Origin: Acetobacter garciniae
GTDB lineage: Bacteria; Pseudomonadota; Alphaproteobacteria; Acetobacterales; Acetobacteraceae
Direction: 5' to 3'
Assembly: GCF_017377735.1 (NCBI RefSeq)
Contig: NZ_JAFVMH010000006.1
Coordinates: forward strand, 62,001-126,000
Length of the DNA: 64,000 nt
Position numbers and translations under genes: made by a program
Part shown: piece by piece, positions 11,911 to 20,935 of the stretch
Numbering within the stretch: position 1 is the stretch's first letter
How the letters are laid out: each line of letters opens with the position of its first letter
The notes under the pieces: model-generated
What the model saw: the letters and a program-made list of their open reading frames with translations, nothing else
Told to the model about the DNA's origin: nothing
Databases searched by the model: none

Positions 11911-12024
11911 GGCATGGATTTGGCATGCCGGGCTGTTTTTGCAAACCCCGAAGCCTTGCCACGGCGGCCCCCGCACCCGATAACAGGTGCCTTATTTGCC
12001 CGATCCGGGCTGACAGGACCGTTC

Positions 12025-12900
12025 ATGTCTGCTGACCCATCGCCTTTCCTGAGGCACCTTGAGCACTGCAATTCCGCGACCCTGCCTGGCGGGCGGGCCC
12101 CCTTTTCCCTGGCGGGCAGACCGGCGGGCTGGATCACGCCCGACCTGTTCGACCGGCTTGAGGCGGAAAGACTGGGCACGCGCGCCAGGGGGTTCGACCT
12201 GCCGCGCCCCGACCAGCTCGAAGCATTGGGCGAGGCGCTGGCGGTGGAGGGCTATTACACATCCCACCATGAACTCTTCGATGTCATGCCCGACCTGGGC
12301 GCGCCCGTCATGGGCCGGATCGATCGCGGGGCCCTGCCGCTGTTCGGGCTGGTGGCGGTCGGCGTGCACATGAACGGGCTGGTGCGTACGCCGCAGGGGC
12401 TGCATCTGTGGGTCGGGCGGCGGGCGGCCGACAAGCGGTTGGACCCATCCAAGCTCGATCACCTTGTGGCCGGGGGCGTGCCGGCGGGGCATACCCATCG
12501 CGAAGCCCTGACAAAGGAAGCGGCGGAAGAAGCCAGCATAGGTCCCCAGCTTGCGGCCCAGGCCACGCAGACCGGCCGCATTGTCTATGCGCTCAACCGC
12601 GCGGAAGGGCTGCGGCGCGATATTCTATATTGCTACGACCTGTACCTGCCCGAAAGCTTTACCCCCAAAGCCGCGGATGGCGAGGTTGAATCCTTCACCC
12701 TCATGCCCTTGGATGAGGCCTTCTGGATCGTGCGCGACACGGATGACTTCAAGTTCAATGTCAATCTGGTGCTGATCGACCTGTTCCTGCGCCAGGGGCT
12801 GATCGACCCCGCAAGCGCCGAGGGGCGGATGCTCCGCACCGGGCTGGACAACGGTCTTTCCCCCGCAAGCCCGGGTCGGACGCGCGCCCTGCCCACCTGA
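12025..12900 (+). CDS. DUF4743/Nudix hydrolase family protein
   Basis: 291 residues from the ATG at 12025. The N-terminal half resembles the DUF4743 domain found in thiamine-pyrophosphokinase-related Nudix proteins such as yeast YJR142W. The Nudix box starts at Gly150 (GGVPAGHTHREALTKEAAEEASI) but deviates from the consensus: His replaces the first Glu, and KE replaces RE, while the metal-binding EE pair is kept. The KE..EEAS form is, from memory, normal for this subfamily. It probably hydrolyses a thiamine-diphosphate-like or other nucleoside-diphosphate-type substrate; the true substrate is unknown. It is divergent from the ABC exporter and convergent with glnD. Confidence 0.85.
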   Translation: MSADPSPFLRHLEHCNSATLPGGRAPFSLAGRPAGWITPDLFDRLEAERLGTRARGFDLPRPDQLEALGEALAVEGYYTSHHELFDVMPDLGAPVMGRIDRGALPLFGLVAVGVHMNGLVRTPQGLHLWVGRRAADKRLDPSKLDHLVAGGVPAGHTHREALTKEAAEEASIGPQLAAQATQTGRIVYALNRAEGLRRDILYCYDLYLPESFTPKAADGEVESFTLMPLDEAFWIVRDTDDFKFNVNLVLIDLFLRQGLIDPASAEGRMLRTGLDNGLSPASPGRTRALPT

Positions 12901-13076
12901 CACCCGCGCCCCGGCTTGTCGGGGGCGGTCTGGCGGTTTGACCCCCTCTCCCGCCGCAGGCCCGGGCTGCCTACGTGGCCGTGCCTGTCCGGGCGCGTCC
13001 ATACCCTGCCGCGCGGCATCGGCGTGCCGCTCCCCGCGTAAGCCCTTCGCCCCGGCTCCGGGTCAAGCCTTTCGGC

Positions 13077-16040
13077 TCAGCCTGAATAGCGCGACTGGGC
13101 CATTGCGGTGGCTTCGGCCTCGGCCTCCTTCAGGCCAGCCAGCAGGCTGACGCGAATTTCCTCCAGCCGCTTCTTGTCGGTAATTTTCAGGCCGAACAGA
13201 TCCTTGACGTAGAACACGTCCACCGCCCGCACGCCGTAGGTGGTGATATGGGCGGAGGCAATCTGCAGGCTTTCGCGGCTCATGGCCTGGGTAACGTCAT
13301 GCAGCAGGCCGGGCCGGTCGCGGCCGTTGATCTCGATCACCGTATGGGTGTTGGACACGCCATTATCCACCACCACGCGCGGCGGCACGTGAATGGCGCG
13401 CATGCGCATGGGCATGTGGCCGAACCCGGCCTGCGCGATTTCGGCCTCGATATCGATCTGCCCGCTCAAACCCTGTTCTATCAGCGAGGAAAGCCGCGCC
13501 AGGCGGTGCGTTTCCTCATAGGCCTGCCCCGATGTATCCTGGATCCAGAACGTGTCCAGCGCCATGCCGTGGGTCATGGTATGGATGCGCGCATCCACGA
13601 TGGACGCCCCCGCCAACGCCAGCGCCCCCGCAATCTTGGAAAACAGGCCCGGCACGTCCACCGTATAGACCGTAACCTCCGTCACCCCGCGCGCGGGCAG
13701 GGGCAGGACCTCCACCGTCAGGGGGGATTCGCGGCGGTCCGCCTCGCGGATCAGGCGGGCGTGGCGGCTATGGGTCTCGTAATCGAAAGACAGCCAGTAC
13801 CCCGCGTAGCCCAGGCCCAGGAACCGGTCGATATCGCGCCGGGAAACCCCTTCCTCCGTCAGGATTTCGGCTGCCGTGTCCTTGGCGTGGCGCACGCGCA
13901 CGTCGCGCTCGGTCGTGGCCAGGCCACCGGCCAGCACTTCCGCCACGCGCACGTAAAGTTCACGCAGCAGGGTGGCTTTCCAGGCGTTCCATACCCGCGG
14001 GCTGACCGCGCGCATGTCCACAATGGTCAGCAGCAGCAGAAGGCGCAGGCGTTCGGGCGACTGCACGATATCGGCCACGTCCAGAATGGTCTTGGGGTCG
14101 TCTATATCGCGCTGGAAGGCTGTGTGGCTGAGCAGCAGATGGTGCAGCACCAGCCACGACACGGTCTCCGTCTCCTCGCCCGACATGCCAAGACGGGGGC
14201 AGAGTTCGGCGGCGATCTCGGCCCCGATTTCGGAATGATCGCCACCGCGCCCCTTGGCCACGTCATGCAGCAGGACGGCCATATACAGCGCGCAGCGCGA
14301 TTGCAGGTCCTTGATCAGGTCGTAGGCGATGGGAATTTCATCGGCCATGCGCCCGGCCACGACCTCATCGAGAATGCGTACCGCCTCGATCGTGTGCTCA
14401 TCGACCGTGAAGACATGATAGGTGTCGAACTGCATCTGCCCGACAATGCGCGCCCAGTCAGGGATCAGCCGCCCGAAAATGCCGGTCTCGTTCAGGATAT
14501 GCAGCCAGTGCGAATGGCCCGAAGGCGGGTGGCTGCCATACGCCGCGGAATAGGCGGGCGTGGTCTCGTCCGCCGCCACGGCAGCCGCGACCGCACTGGC
14601 CCGCCGGCGGCGGGGGCGCTGTTCCTCCTCCGGTGTTTCACCACAGAGCAGGTCAAGGAAAATGCGCGCGGCCTCGGGGTTGTCGCGCAGGGCAGTGGCG
14701 CGGCGTTCCCAGCGGATAAGCTGGTGGCGGGCCAGCGGATGCAGCGGCCGGCGGCGCAAGCGCGCCCAGTCCAGGATCTGCATCATCTTGATGGGGTCTT
14801 CATCGAAGGACACGCCGCGATCGGGCAGGATCTGCCCGTCCAGCAGGGTAAACCCGGCCTCGCGCATGGCCTCGTCGGGTTTTGCGGCATGGGCGACGGG
14901 GCCCTGCGCCTGGCGCAGCACGGCGGGTTCAAGCACATGTGTGAGGCGCATGACCTCACGCGCGGTCAGGAAGTAATGGCGCATGAAGCGCTCGACACCG
15001 TTCTGGCGGCCGTGGCGGGTATACCCCATGCGCGCCCCGATTACCGGCTGCATGTCGAAGGTCAGCCGTTCCTCCGCCCGACCGGCGACGTAATGCAGGT
15101 GCAGGCGCAGGGTCCACAGGAAGTCCCACGACCGGCGGGCACGGGCGGCTTCCTGTTCCGTCAGCAGCCCCATCCAGATGAATTCGGGGGCCAGCAGATC
15201 CTTGACGTGGCGGGTGCCGAACGTGTTGCGGCACATCCAGTACAGGGTCTGCATGTCCCGCAGGCCACCGCGCCCTTCCTTGATGTTGGGTTCCACCAGA
15301 TAGGGGCTGTCGCCAAAGCGGCGGTGGCGCTCAAGCCGTTCGCTGCGCTTGTCGTGAATGAACCCGGTCGGCCCCGCCTCCACACTGGCCAGGATGTAGC
15401 GCGCCTCGAACATGGCGAAAAACGCCGTGTCCCCCATCAGCAGCCGCGCATCCAGCAGGGCCGTGCGCACGGTCGTATCCTTTGTGGATTCCTCGATACA
15501 TTCGGAAATGGTGCGCGTGGCGTGCCCGACCTTGAGCCCCAGGTCCCACAGGAAATACAGCACGTATTCGATCAGCGGGTGGACCCGTTCCCCCGCATCG
15601 TCCCCGATCAGAAACAAAAGGTCGATATCGCTGAACGGGGCCAGCATGCCCCGGCCGTACCCCCCCGTGGCCGCCACGGCAAAGCCCGACAGCCCACCCA
15701 GCGGAGCCCCCGCATCCGCATGGACACCGGGATTGGCGCGAATGGCCAGGTCGATGATGGCGCGCAGCATCACATCGGTGAAGGCCGCGATCAGCTTGGC
15801 GGACGCCGCCCCCTTAAGCTCGTAGCGTTCGAAGCGGTTGCGCACATCGGCCTGGTAGCGCCCCAGGTAGCGCCGAAAGATCGCCACGGCCTCCTCCCGC
15901 TCGGGGGTGGCGGCGTCCTGGGTCGTGGCGTCTCTAAGCTCCCGCGTCAGGCATGCGGCAAGGGCTTCTGGCGTCAGGGCGGCCAGAACGGTCATGTCGG
16001 GCTGCTGCCCGGGGGCAGCGTGTACGGGAGAAATGGACAT
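13077..16040 (-). CDS. glnD: GlnD, PII uridylyltransferase/uridylyl-removing enzyme
   Basis: 987 residues. GlnD adds UMP to PII proteins under nitrogen limitation and removes it when glutamine is high. All four expected parts are visible in order. The nucleotidyltransferase motif GGYGR...SDID is at 126-140. A central helical region follows. The HD domain has LLHDVAKGRGGDHSE near 586-600. Two ACT domains follow at about 800-870 and 910-985, with DVPGLFSKIAGAL and DRPGLLHDVTQAM. Length is slightly above the usual 900-950. It ends convergently with the Nudix gene and begins 54 bases beyond the mutS stop, so it may be read from the mutS transcript. Confidence 0.97.
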   Translation of the reverse strand: MSISPVHAAPGQQPDMTVLAALTPEALAACLTRELRDATTQDAATPEREEAVAIFRRYLGRYQADVRNRFERYELKGAASAKLIAAFTDVMLRAIIDLAIRANPGVHADAGAPLGGLSGFAVAATGGYGRGMLAPFSDIDLLFLIGDDAGERVHPLIEYVLYFLWDLGLKVGHATRTISECIEESTKDTTVRTALLDARLLMGDTAFFAMFEARYILASVEAGPTGFIHDKRSERLERHRRFGDSPYLVEPNIKEGRGGLRDMQTLYWMCRNTFGTRHVKDLLAPEFIWMGLLTEQEAARARRSWDFLWTLRLHLHYVAGRAEERLTFDMQPVIGARMGYTRHGRQNGVERFMRHYFLTAREVMRLTHVLEPAVLRQAQGPVAHAAKPDEAMREAGFTLLDGQILPDRGVSFDEDPIKMMQILDWARLRRRPLHPLARHQLIRWERRATALRDNPEAARIFLDLLCGETPEEEQRPRRRRASAVAAAVAADETTPAYSAAYGSHPPSGHSHWLHILNETGIFGRLIPDWARIVGQMQFDTYHVFTVDEHTIEAVRILDEVVAGRMADEIPIAYDLIKDLQSRCALYMAVLLHDVAKGRGGDHSEIGAEIAAELCPRLGMSGEETETVSWLVLHHLLLSHTAFQRDIDDPKTILDVADIVQSPERLRLLLLLTIVDMRAVSPRVWNAWKATLLRELYVRVAEVLAGGLATTERDVRVRHAKDTAAEILTEEGVSRRDIDRFLGLGYAGYWLSFDYETHSRHARLIREADRRESPLTVEVLPLPARGVTEVTVYTVDVPGLFSKIAGALALAGASIVDARIHTMTHGMALDTFWIQDTSGQAYEETHRLARLSSLIEQGLSGQIDIEAEIAQAGFGHMPMRMRAIHVPPRVVVDNGVSNTHTVIEINGRDRPGLLHDVTQAMSRESLQIASAHITTYGVRAVDVFYVKDLFGLKITDKKRLEEIRVSLLAGLKEAEAEATAMAQSRYSG

Positions 16041-16093
16041 CGGGGTTCGGGTTCGATTCCTGGAGAATTAGAATGCCTGGAGACACGATACGA

Positions 16094-18757
16094 TCAGGAC
16101 TTGAAGGACTGGCCCACAACGCCTGCCTGCTGTCGCGCTTCCTTGCAAAGCTCGTAAAGCAGATCCAGCGCACCCCTTGGGGTCAATGTATCGGGATCAA
16201 TGTCCATCAAGCGTTGTTTTAGCGTATTTTCAGCTTCCGTGGGTATGACCTTGTGCGTGTCGAACAGCGGGAGCGGCTCGGGTATTGTATTTTCAGCACG
16301 CTCCAACTCCCGCAGCAAGCGCCCTGCCCTGTCCACCACACCCGCGGGCACCCCGGCCAGCCGCGCCACATGCACGCCCCAGCTCTTTTTGGCCGTGCCC
16401 GCCAGCACCTCGTGCAGGAAGACAATCTGCCCCTGCCATTCGCGCACGGCCATTGTATGCAGGCACAGCCGGGGCAGCGTATCCACCAGCCGACCCAGTT
16501 CATGAAAATGGGTTGCAAAAATCGCGCGGCAGCGCACGGTGGAATGCAGGGCTTCAAGCACCGACCAGGCAATGGCCAGACCGTCCAGCGTTGCAGTACC
16601 CCGCCCGATCTCGTCCACCACCACCAAAGAGCGCGGACCCGCCTGGTTGAGAATGGCCGCGGTCTCGGTCATTTCGACCATGAAAGTCGAACGCCCGCGC
16701 GCCAGGTCGTCCGATGCCCCCACGCGGGAGAACAGCTGGTCCACAATACCGATATGCGCCCGATCGGCGGCCACCGGAAAACCCGCCTGTGCGAGAATGA
16801 CCGCAAGGGCCGTCTGGCGCAGAAAGGTGGACTTGCCCGCCATGTTCGGCCCGGTCAGCAGCATGATCCGGTATTCGGGGGCCAGGTCGCAGCCATTGGG
16901 CGTAAAGCGCGCACCCGCGGGCAGGGCGGCTTCCACAACCGGGTGGCGGCATCCTTCAAGGCGGAAGGCCGTATCGTCGGTCACGCGGGGGCAGCACCAC
17001 GTACCCCCTGCCGCAAGGGCCGCGCAGGATTGCAGCACGTCCACCACCGCCAGGGCCTGGGCCACGGCGGGCAGGTCCGCTTCGGCCAGGATACTGGCGA
17101 CCAGCCCCGCGAAAAGGGCTTTCTCGCGCTGGGCGGCCCTGTCCGCCGCTTGGGTAATGCACGCATCCAGGCTGGCCAGTTCCTCGGTCACGAAACGCGC
17201 CGTGCTGGCCGTGCCCTGCCGCAGGATAAGCTCGGCCCTGTCCTTCAGCCGGGTGGCCGCACCCACCGGCACCTCCATGACATAGCCAAGCTGGGCATGA
17301 TGGCGGATCTTAAGGCTGGCCATGCCATAGCGGGCGCCGTATTCGGCCTGAAGCTCGGCAATCAGGCGGCGCGAATCATCGCGCAGGGCACGGTGTTCAT
17401 CCAGTTCGGGGTCATAGCCCGGGGCCACCACCCCGCCATCGTCCAGCCTGGCGGGCATGTGCTCGGCCAGGGCGCTGCCCAGCAGAACCTTCAGCCCTTC
17501 GGCACCCCCCAGGCAACGGACCGCCTTTTGCAGGATTTCGGGCAGGGCGGCCTGCCCCCCGGCCAGTGCCGCGGCCGCTTCGCGCGCGGCCAGCAGCCCG
17601 TCGCGTATGGCGGCAAGGTCACGCGGCTGCCCGCGCCCCACTGACAGGCGGCCCAGGGCCCGGGCCATGTCGGGGGCTTTTTTCAGCGCGTCGCGCAGGG
17701 ACTGCGTGCGCACGGGCTCGTCCTTGAGCCACAGCCACCCCGCCTGCCTGTCCGCGATCCGGGCCACCTGTGTCAGGGGCGATGCCAGCCATTCCGCCAA
17801 CTGGCGGGCCCCTGCCGCGCTGACCGTGCGGTCGAGGGCGGCGAACAGCGTATGTTCCGCCCCGCCGTCGCGCGCGCGCAGAATATCCAGGCTGGCGCGG
17901 GTGGCGGGGTCTATGCTCAGCACGCCGCCATCGTTCTGGGGCACGGGGTGGGCCAGGCGCGGCATCTGCCCGGCCTGCGTGCGCCGCACGTAATCCACCG
18001 CCTGTGCGGCGGCCAGTGTTTCCTCATCGGAAAAAGTGCCGAAGGCTTCCATGCTGGCTACACCGAAGGCCGCGGCCAGGCGCTGGCGCGCGGTATCGGC
18101 CGGGGGCAAGGCCCGTTCGGGAGCCAGCCGCATGGCGTAATCGCCCAGTTCGAGGCCGGGTGAGGCCAGGATTTCCGCCGGGTCCAGCCGTGCAAGCAGC
18201 GCAGGCAGGGCGCGTGGGGCCAGCCTTGCGGTTTCGAACAGGCCGGTCGAGACATCGATCCACGCAGCACCCAGCCATGCCTGCTCCGGGCGGGCACCGT
18301 CCTTCCCGCGGCGCCCCCGGCCCGCAGCAGCACCCTGGACCAGGGCCAGCAGCAGGTTGGAACGACCGGGTTCGAGCAGTTCGTCCTCCGTCAGCGTGCC
18401 CGGGGTGACCAGCCGCACCACGGCCCGGGCCAGCGGGCCTTTGCTGGCGGGTCGGCCACGGCTTGGCGTTTCGGTCTGTTCGGCCACGGCCACGCGAAAA
18501 CCCCGGCGGATCAGCCGCGCAAGATAGGCAGGGGCTGCGGCAACCGGCACGCCGCACATGGCGATGGGTTCGGAGGCATGGCTGCCACGCGCGGTCAGGG
18601 CGATGTCCAGCGCCGCGGCTGCCGTCACGGCATCGTCAAAGAACAGTTCGTAAAAATCGCCCATGCGAAAAAACAGCAGGGCTTCCGGATTCTCGGCCTT
18701 GAGCGCGAACCACTGCGCCATCGCCGGGGAGGCCCCTTCGGGGGAAATGCGTGTCAT
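16094..18757 (-). CDS. mutS: MutS, DNA mismatch recognition ATPase
   Basis: 887 residues from the ATG at 18757; a GTG two codons upstream is the alternative. MutS binds base mismatches and recruits MutL. The mismatch-wedge motif appears as GDFYELF near residue 34. The connector, lever and clamp regions follow. The ATPase carries Walker A GPNMAGKST at 636-644, VDEIGRGT, and the ATHFHEL segment. The C-terminus ends in a helical dimerisation region. No mutL lies in the window. Upstream is the TPR-glycosyltransferase gene on the same strand, 40 bases away. Confidence 0.97.
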   Translation of the reverse strand: MTRISPEGASPAMAQWFALKAENPEALLFFRMGDFYELFFDDAVTAAAALDIALTARGSHASEPIAMCGVPVAAAPAYLARLIRRGFRVAVAEQTETPSRGRPASKGPLARAVVRLVTPGTLTEDELLEPGRSNLLLALVQGAAAGRGRRGKDGARPEQAWLGAAWIDVSTGLFETARLAPRALPALLARLDPAEILASPGLELGDYAMRLAPERALPPADTARQRLAAAFGVASMEAFGTFSDEETLAAAQAVDYVRRTQAGQMPRLAHPVPQNDGGVLSIDPATRASLDILRARDGGAEHTLFAALDRTVSAAGARQLAEWLASPLTQVARIADRQAGWLWLKDEPVRTQSLRDALKKAPDMARALGRLSVGRGQPRDLAAIRDGLLAAREAAAALAGGQAALPEILQKAVRCLGGAEGLKVLLGSALAEHMPARLDDGGVVAPGYDPELDEHRALRDDSRRLIAELQAEYGARYGMASLKIRHHAQLGYVMEVPVGAATRLKDRAELILRQGTASTARFVTEELASLDACITQAADRAAQREKALFAGLVASILAEADLPAVAQALAVVDVLQSCAALAAGGTWCCPRVTDDTAFRLEGCRHPVVEAALPAGARFTPNGCDLAPEYRIMLLTGPNMAGKSTFLRQTALAVILAQAGFPVAADRAHIGIVDQLFSRVGASDDLARGRSTFMVEMTETAAILNQAGPRSLVVVDEIGRGTATLDGLAIAWSVLEALHSTVRCRAIFATHFHELGRLVDTLPRLCLHTMAVREWQGQIVFLHEVLAGTAKKSWGVHVARLAGVPAGVVDRAGRLLRELERAENTIPEPLPLFDTHKVIPTEAENTLKQRLMDIDPDTLTPRGALDLLYELCKEARQQAGVVGQSFKS

Positions 18758-18797
18758 GCGCACATCATAAAGAGATGCTTAATCGGAACAACCGCCT

Positions 18798-20870
18798 TTA
18801 CCCATTTTCCCGCACCATGTGGCGCACAAGGCTTTCGGCACGGGCCACGACCGGCCGCCATGGCCCGTCCCCCACACCCGGTGCCGGTTGGCGCAGAATA
18901 CGCACGCAGGGGTACCACAGGCTGCGCGGGGGTACGCCCCCGTCTTTTGTCGCGGAAGGGTCAGCCCAGCGCCAGTCGCCGCCAAAACGATCGAGCAGGA
19001 GGGCAGGCACGCCCAGCAGCCCGGCCAGATGAATGATCATGGTATCCACGCTGACCACCAGATCGAGACCGGCCATAAGCCGCGCCGTGGCCAGCACGTC
19101 GCCCTCGGGCAGGGCGTCCACCGCGAAGGGCGCGCGCGCATGGCCCGCTTCGGGCTGAAGGGCCTGGACCCGCACGCCTTCGATAGCCGCCAACGGGGCC
19201 AGCAGCGCAGGGTTGAGCGAGCGCCGCCGATCGAACTGGAATCGCGCGCTCCCGGCCCAGCACAGCCCCAGCCGGAACGACCTCCCGCGTTCGGCACCGT
19301 CCGGGCGTGGCGTGGCAAGCCCCGCCAGATCGGCCTGCCAGGCAAAGGGGTCGGACACCCCCAGGCAATGCGGCAGGCTGAGCAGGGAACAGCGGGCCGC
19401 GGCCTGCCGTGTTCCGTCCTCACCCACGGCCAGCAACCGCACCCGCGGGTTCCGCCCCAGCCGCGTCTGCCCCACCAGCCCGTGCAGGGCCGCAGGCACG
19501 GCCAGCAACACAGGAACATGGCGCGCGGCGACTTCGACATAGCGCAGGAACTGTATGCAGTCGCCCAGGCCCTGTTCGCCGTGAAGCAGAACCGCCCCGT
19601 GCGAGGGCAGAGGGCGCGGCGAGGCATCGGCCCCCGTTATGCCAGACCGGTGCGCGCCAGAGGCGGACATATCCGCCCCGAACACCCCCGCCTGCGGCCC
19701 ATTTGAAGGCGGCGTGCCGGGCGCCCCCATATCAGACCTGTCCGCGCCTGCGCCGGGCTTGCCGTCCCATTGCGGCAGGGCCGCGATGGCGGGTGGGGGT
19801 GGCAGCAGGGCCTGCCGGGCCTCGAACAAAGCCCAGCCTTCTGCAAAATGCCCTTGGGCCAGGGCGATAACGCCACGGTTCATGCGTGCCCGCGCGCGGT
19901 CCTGCGGGTTCGTGGCACGGGCCTCGGCCTGTTGCAGCAGGTCGGTCGCGGCCTCGCTTTCGCCCAGATCAGCCAGAACGCCGGCGTAATTGAGCATCAG
20001 CCGGGCATCCCCCGGCCCCAGGCGACAAGCCTGCGCCAGATGCGTGCGCGCGGCGTGCAGCGCGCCTTGCGCCATAAGCACCAGCCCCAGATTGGTACTT
20101 GTCTGCGCGACAGCGGGTGCGAAGCGGAGCGAGGCTTCCAGCGCAACCTGGGCCTGTTCCTGCGCGCCGGTTGCGAACAAGGCTGCACCATGGTTGGCGA
20201 GGGCTGCGGCATTGTCGGGCATGGCCTGCGCCACACGCCTGAAATGCGGTTCCGCTTCCGCCCCGCGCCCGCAGCCATCCAGCAGCATGCCATGCAGGTT
20301 ATGGGCGGCGATATTGTCCCCCTCCAGCCGAAGGGCCTTGTCCGAAAATTCCAGCGCCTGCCCTCCCCGGCCCTGACGCGCCAGAAACGCTGCCAGGGCC
20401 ATGTGGCGTTCGGCCTCCAGCGGGCGCAGGGCCAGGGCCTGGCGCAAGGCGCGTTCGGCATCCGCCCCACGGCCCAGGGTTTCGAGCACCACGGCCATGG
20501 CGTCATGCGCGCGGGGGTCCGTGGGCGTTGCCAGCACGGCCACGTTCAGCGCTGCGCGCGCGGCCTGTCCCTGCCCGGCTTCATGAAGTGCCAGCCCCAG
20601 CGTGATGTGAAAATGCGCCTCCGCCCGCAGGGCGATCGCCCGTCCGGCAAGGGCTATGGCGGCTGGCGCGTTCCCGCCCGCCCGCGCAATGCAGGCCATG
20701 GCGTGCAGGGCGTGGGCATCGTCCGGGTGGTGGCGCAAATGCACGCGCAGCAGGGCTGCTGCCTGCTCGGCCTGCCCCGTGCCCAGCAGGGCCAGCGCCT
20801 GCCCGGCCAGTTCCTCACCCGCGTGGGGTCCGCCCCTTGGGGTGGCAGGCCGTTCGTCAGTATGGTGCAT
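18798..20870 (-). CDS. TPR-repeat protein with C-terminal glycosyltransferase-9-like domain
   Basis: 690 residues from the ATG at 20870, which has AGGGG upstream; an in-frame start at 20921 is less well placed. Residues 15-360 hold about ten tetratricopeptide units with the A..LG....A pattern. The C-terminal part (about 420-690), with GLCWAGS, a DLVVSVDTMIIHLAGLLG segment and LLD, matches the heptosyltransferase/O-GlcNAc-transferase-like fold often fused to TPRs. Between them, at about 368-411, sits a low-complexity insert with three GADxS motifs. It probably acts in glycan or protein glycosylation, but the substrate cannot be told. It is divergent from the M32 peptidase. Confidence 0.8.
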   Translation of the reverse strand: MHHTDERPATPRGGPHAGEELAGQALALLGTGQAEQAAALLRVHLRHHPDDAHALHAMACIARAGGNAPAAIALAGRAIALRAEAHFHITLGLALHEAGQGQAARAALNVAVLATPTDPRAHDAMAVVLETLGRGADAERALRQALALRPLEAERHMALAAFLARQGRGGQALEFSDKALRLEGDNIAAHNLHGMLLDGCGRGAEAEPHFRRVAQAMPDNAAALANHGAALFATGAQEQAQVALEASLRFAPAVAQTSTNLGLVLMAQGALHAARTHLAQACRLGPGDARLMLNYAGVLADLGESEAATDLLQQAEARATNPQDRARARMNRGVIALAQGHFAEGWALFEARQALLPPPPAIAALPQWDGKPGAGADRSDMGAPGTPPSNGPQAGVFGADMSASGAHRSGITGADASPRPLPSHGAVLLHGEQGLGDCIQFLRYVEVAARHVPVLLAVPAALHGLVGQTRLGRNPRVRLLAVGEDGTRQAAARCSLLSLPHCLGVSDPFAWQADLAGLATPRPDGAERGRSFRLGLCWAGSARFQFDRRRSLNPALLAPLAAIEGVRVQALQPEAGHARAPFAVDALPEGDVLATARLMAGLDLVVSVDTMIIHLAGLLGVPALLLDRFGGDWRWADPSATKDGGVPPRSLWYPCVRILRQPAPGVGDGPWRPVVARAESLVRHMVRENG

Positions 20871-20935
20871 GATTTCCCCTTGCCCGCCGGTTTTTACCAC
20901 AGGGTGCATTCCGCCCGCCACGCGGATGCTGTACC

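Noticed and set aside
13248-16157. 969-codon open frame on plus across glnD
   Set aside because: Length comes from codon bias of glnD on the other strand; no motif, no ribosome binding site, low-complexity His/Gln/Arg composition.
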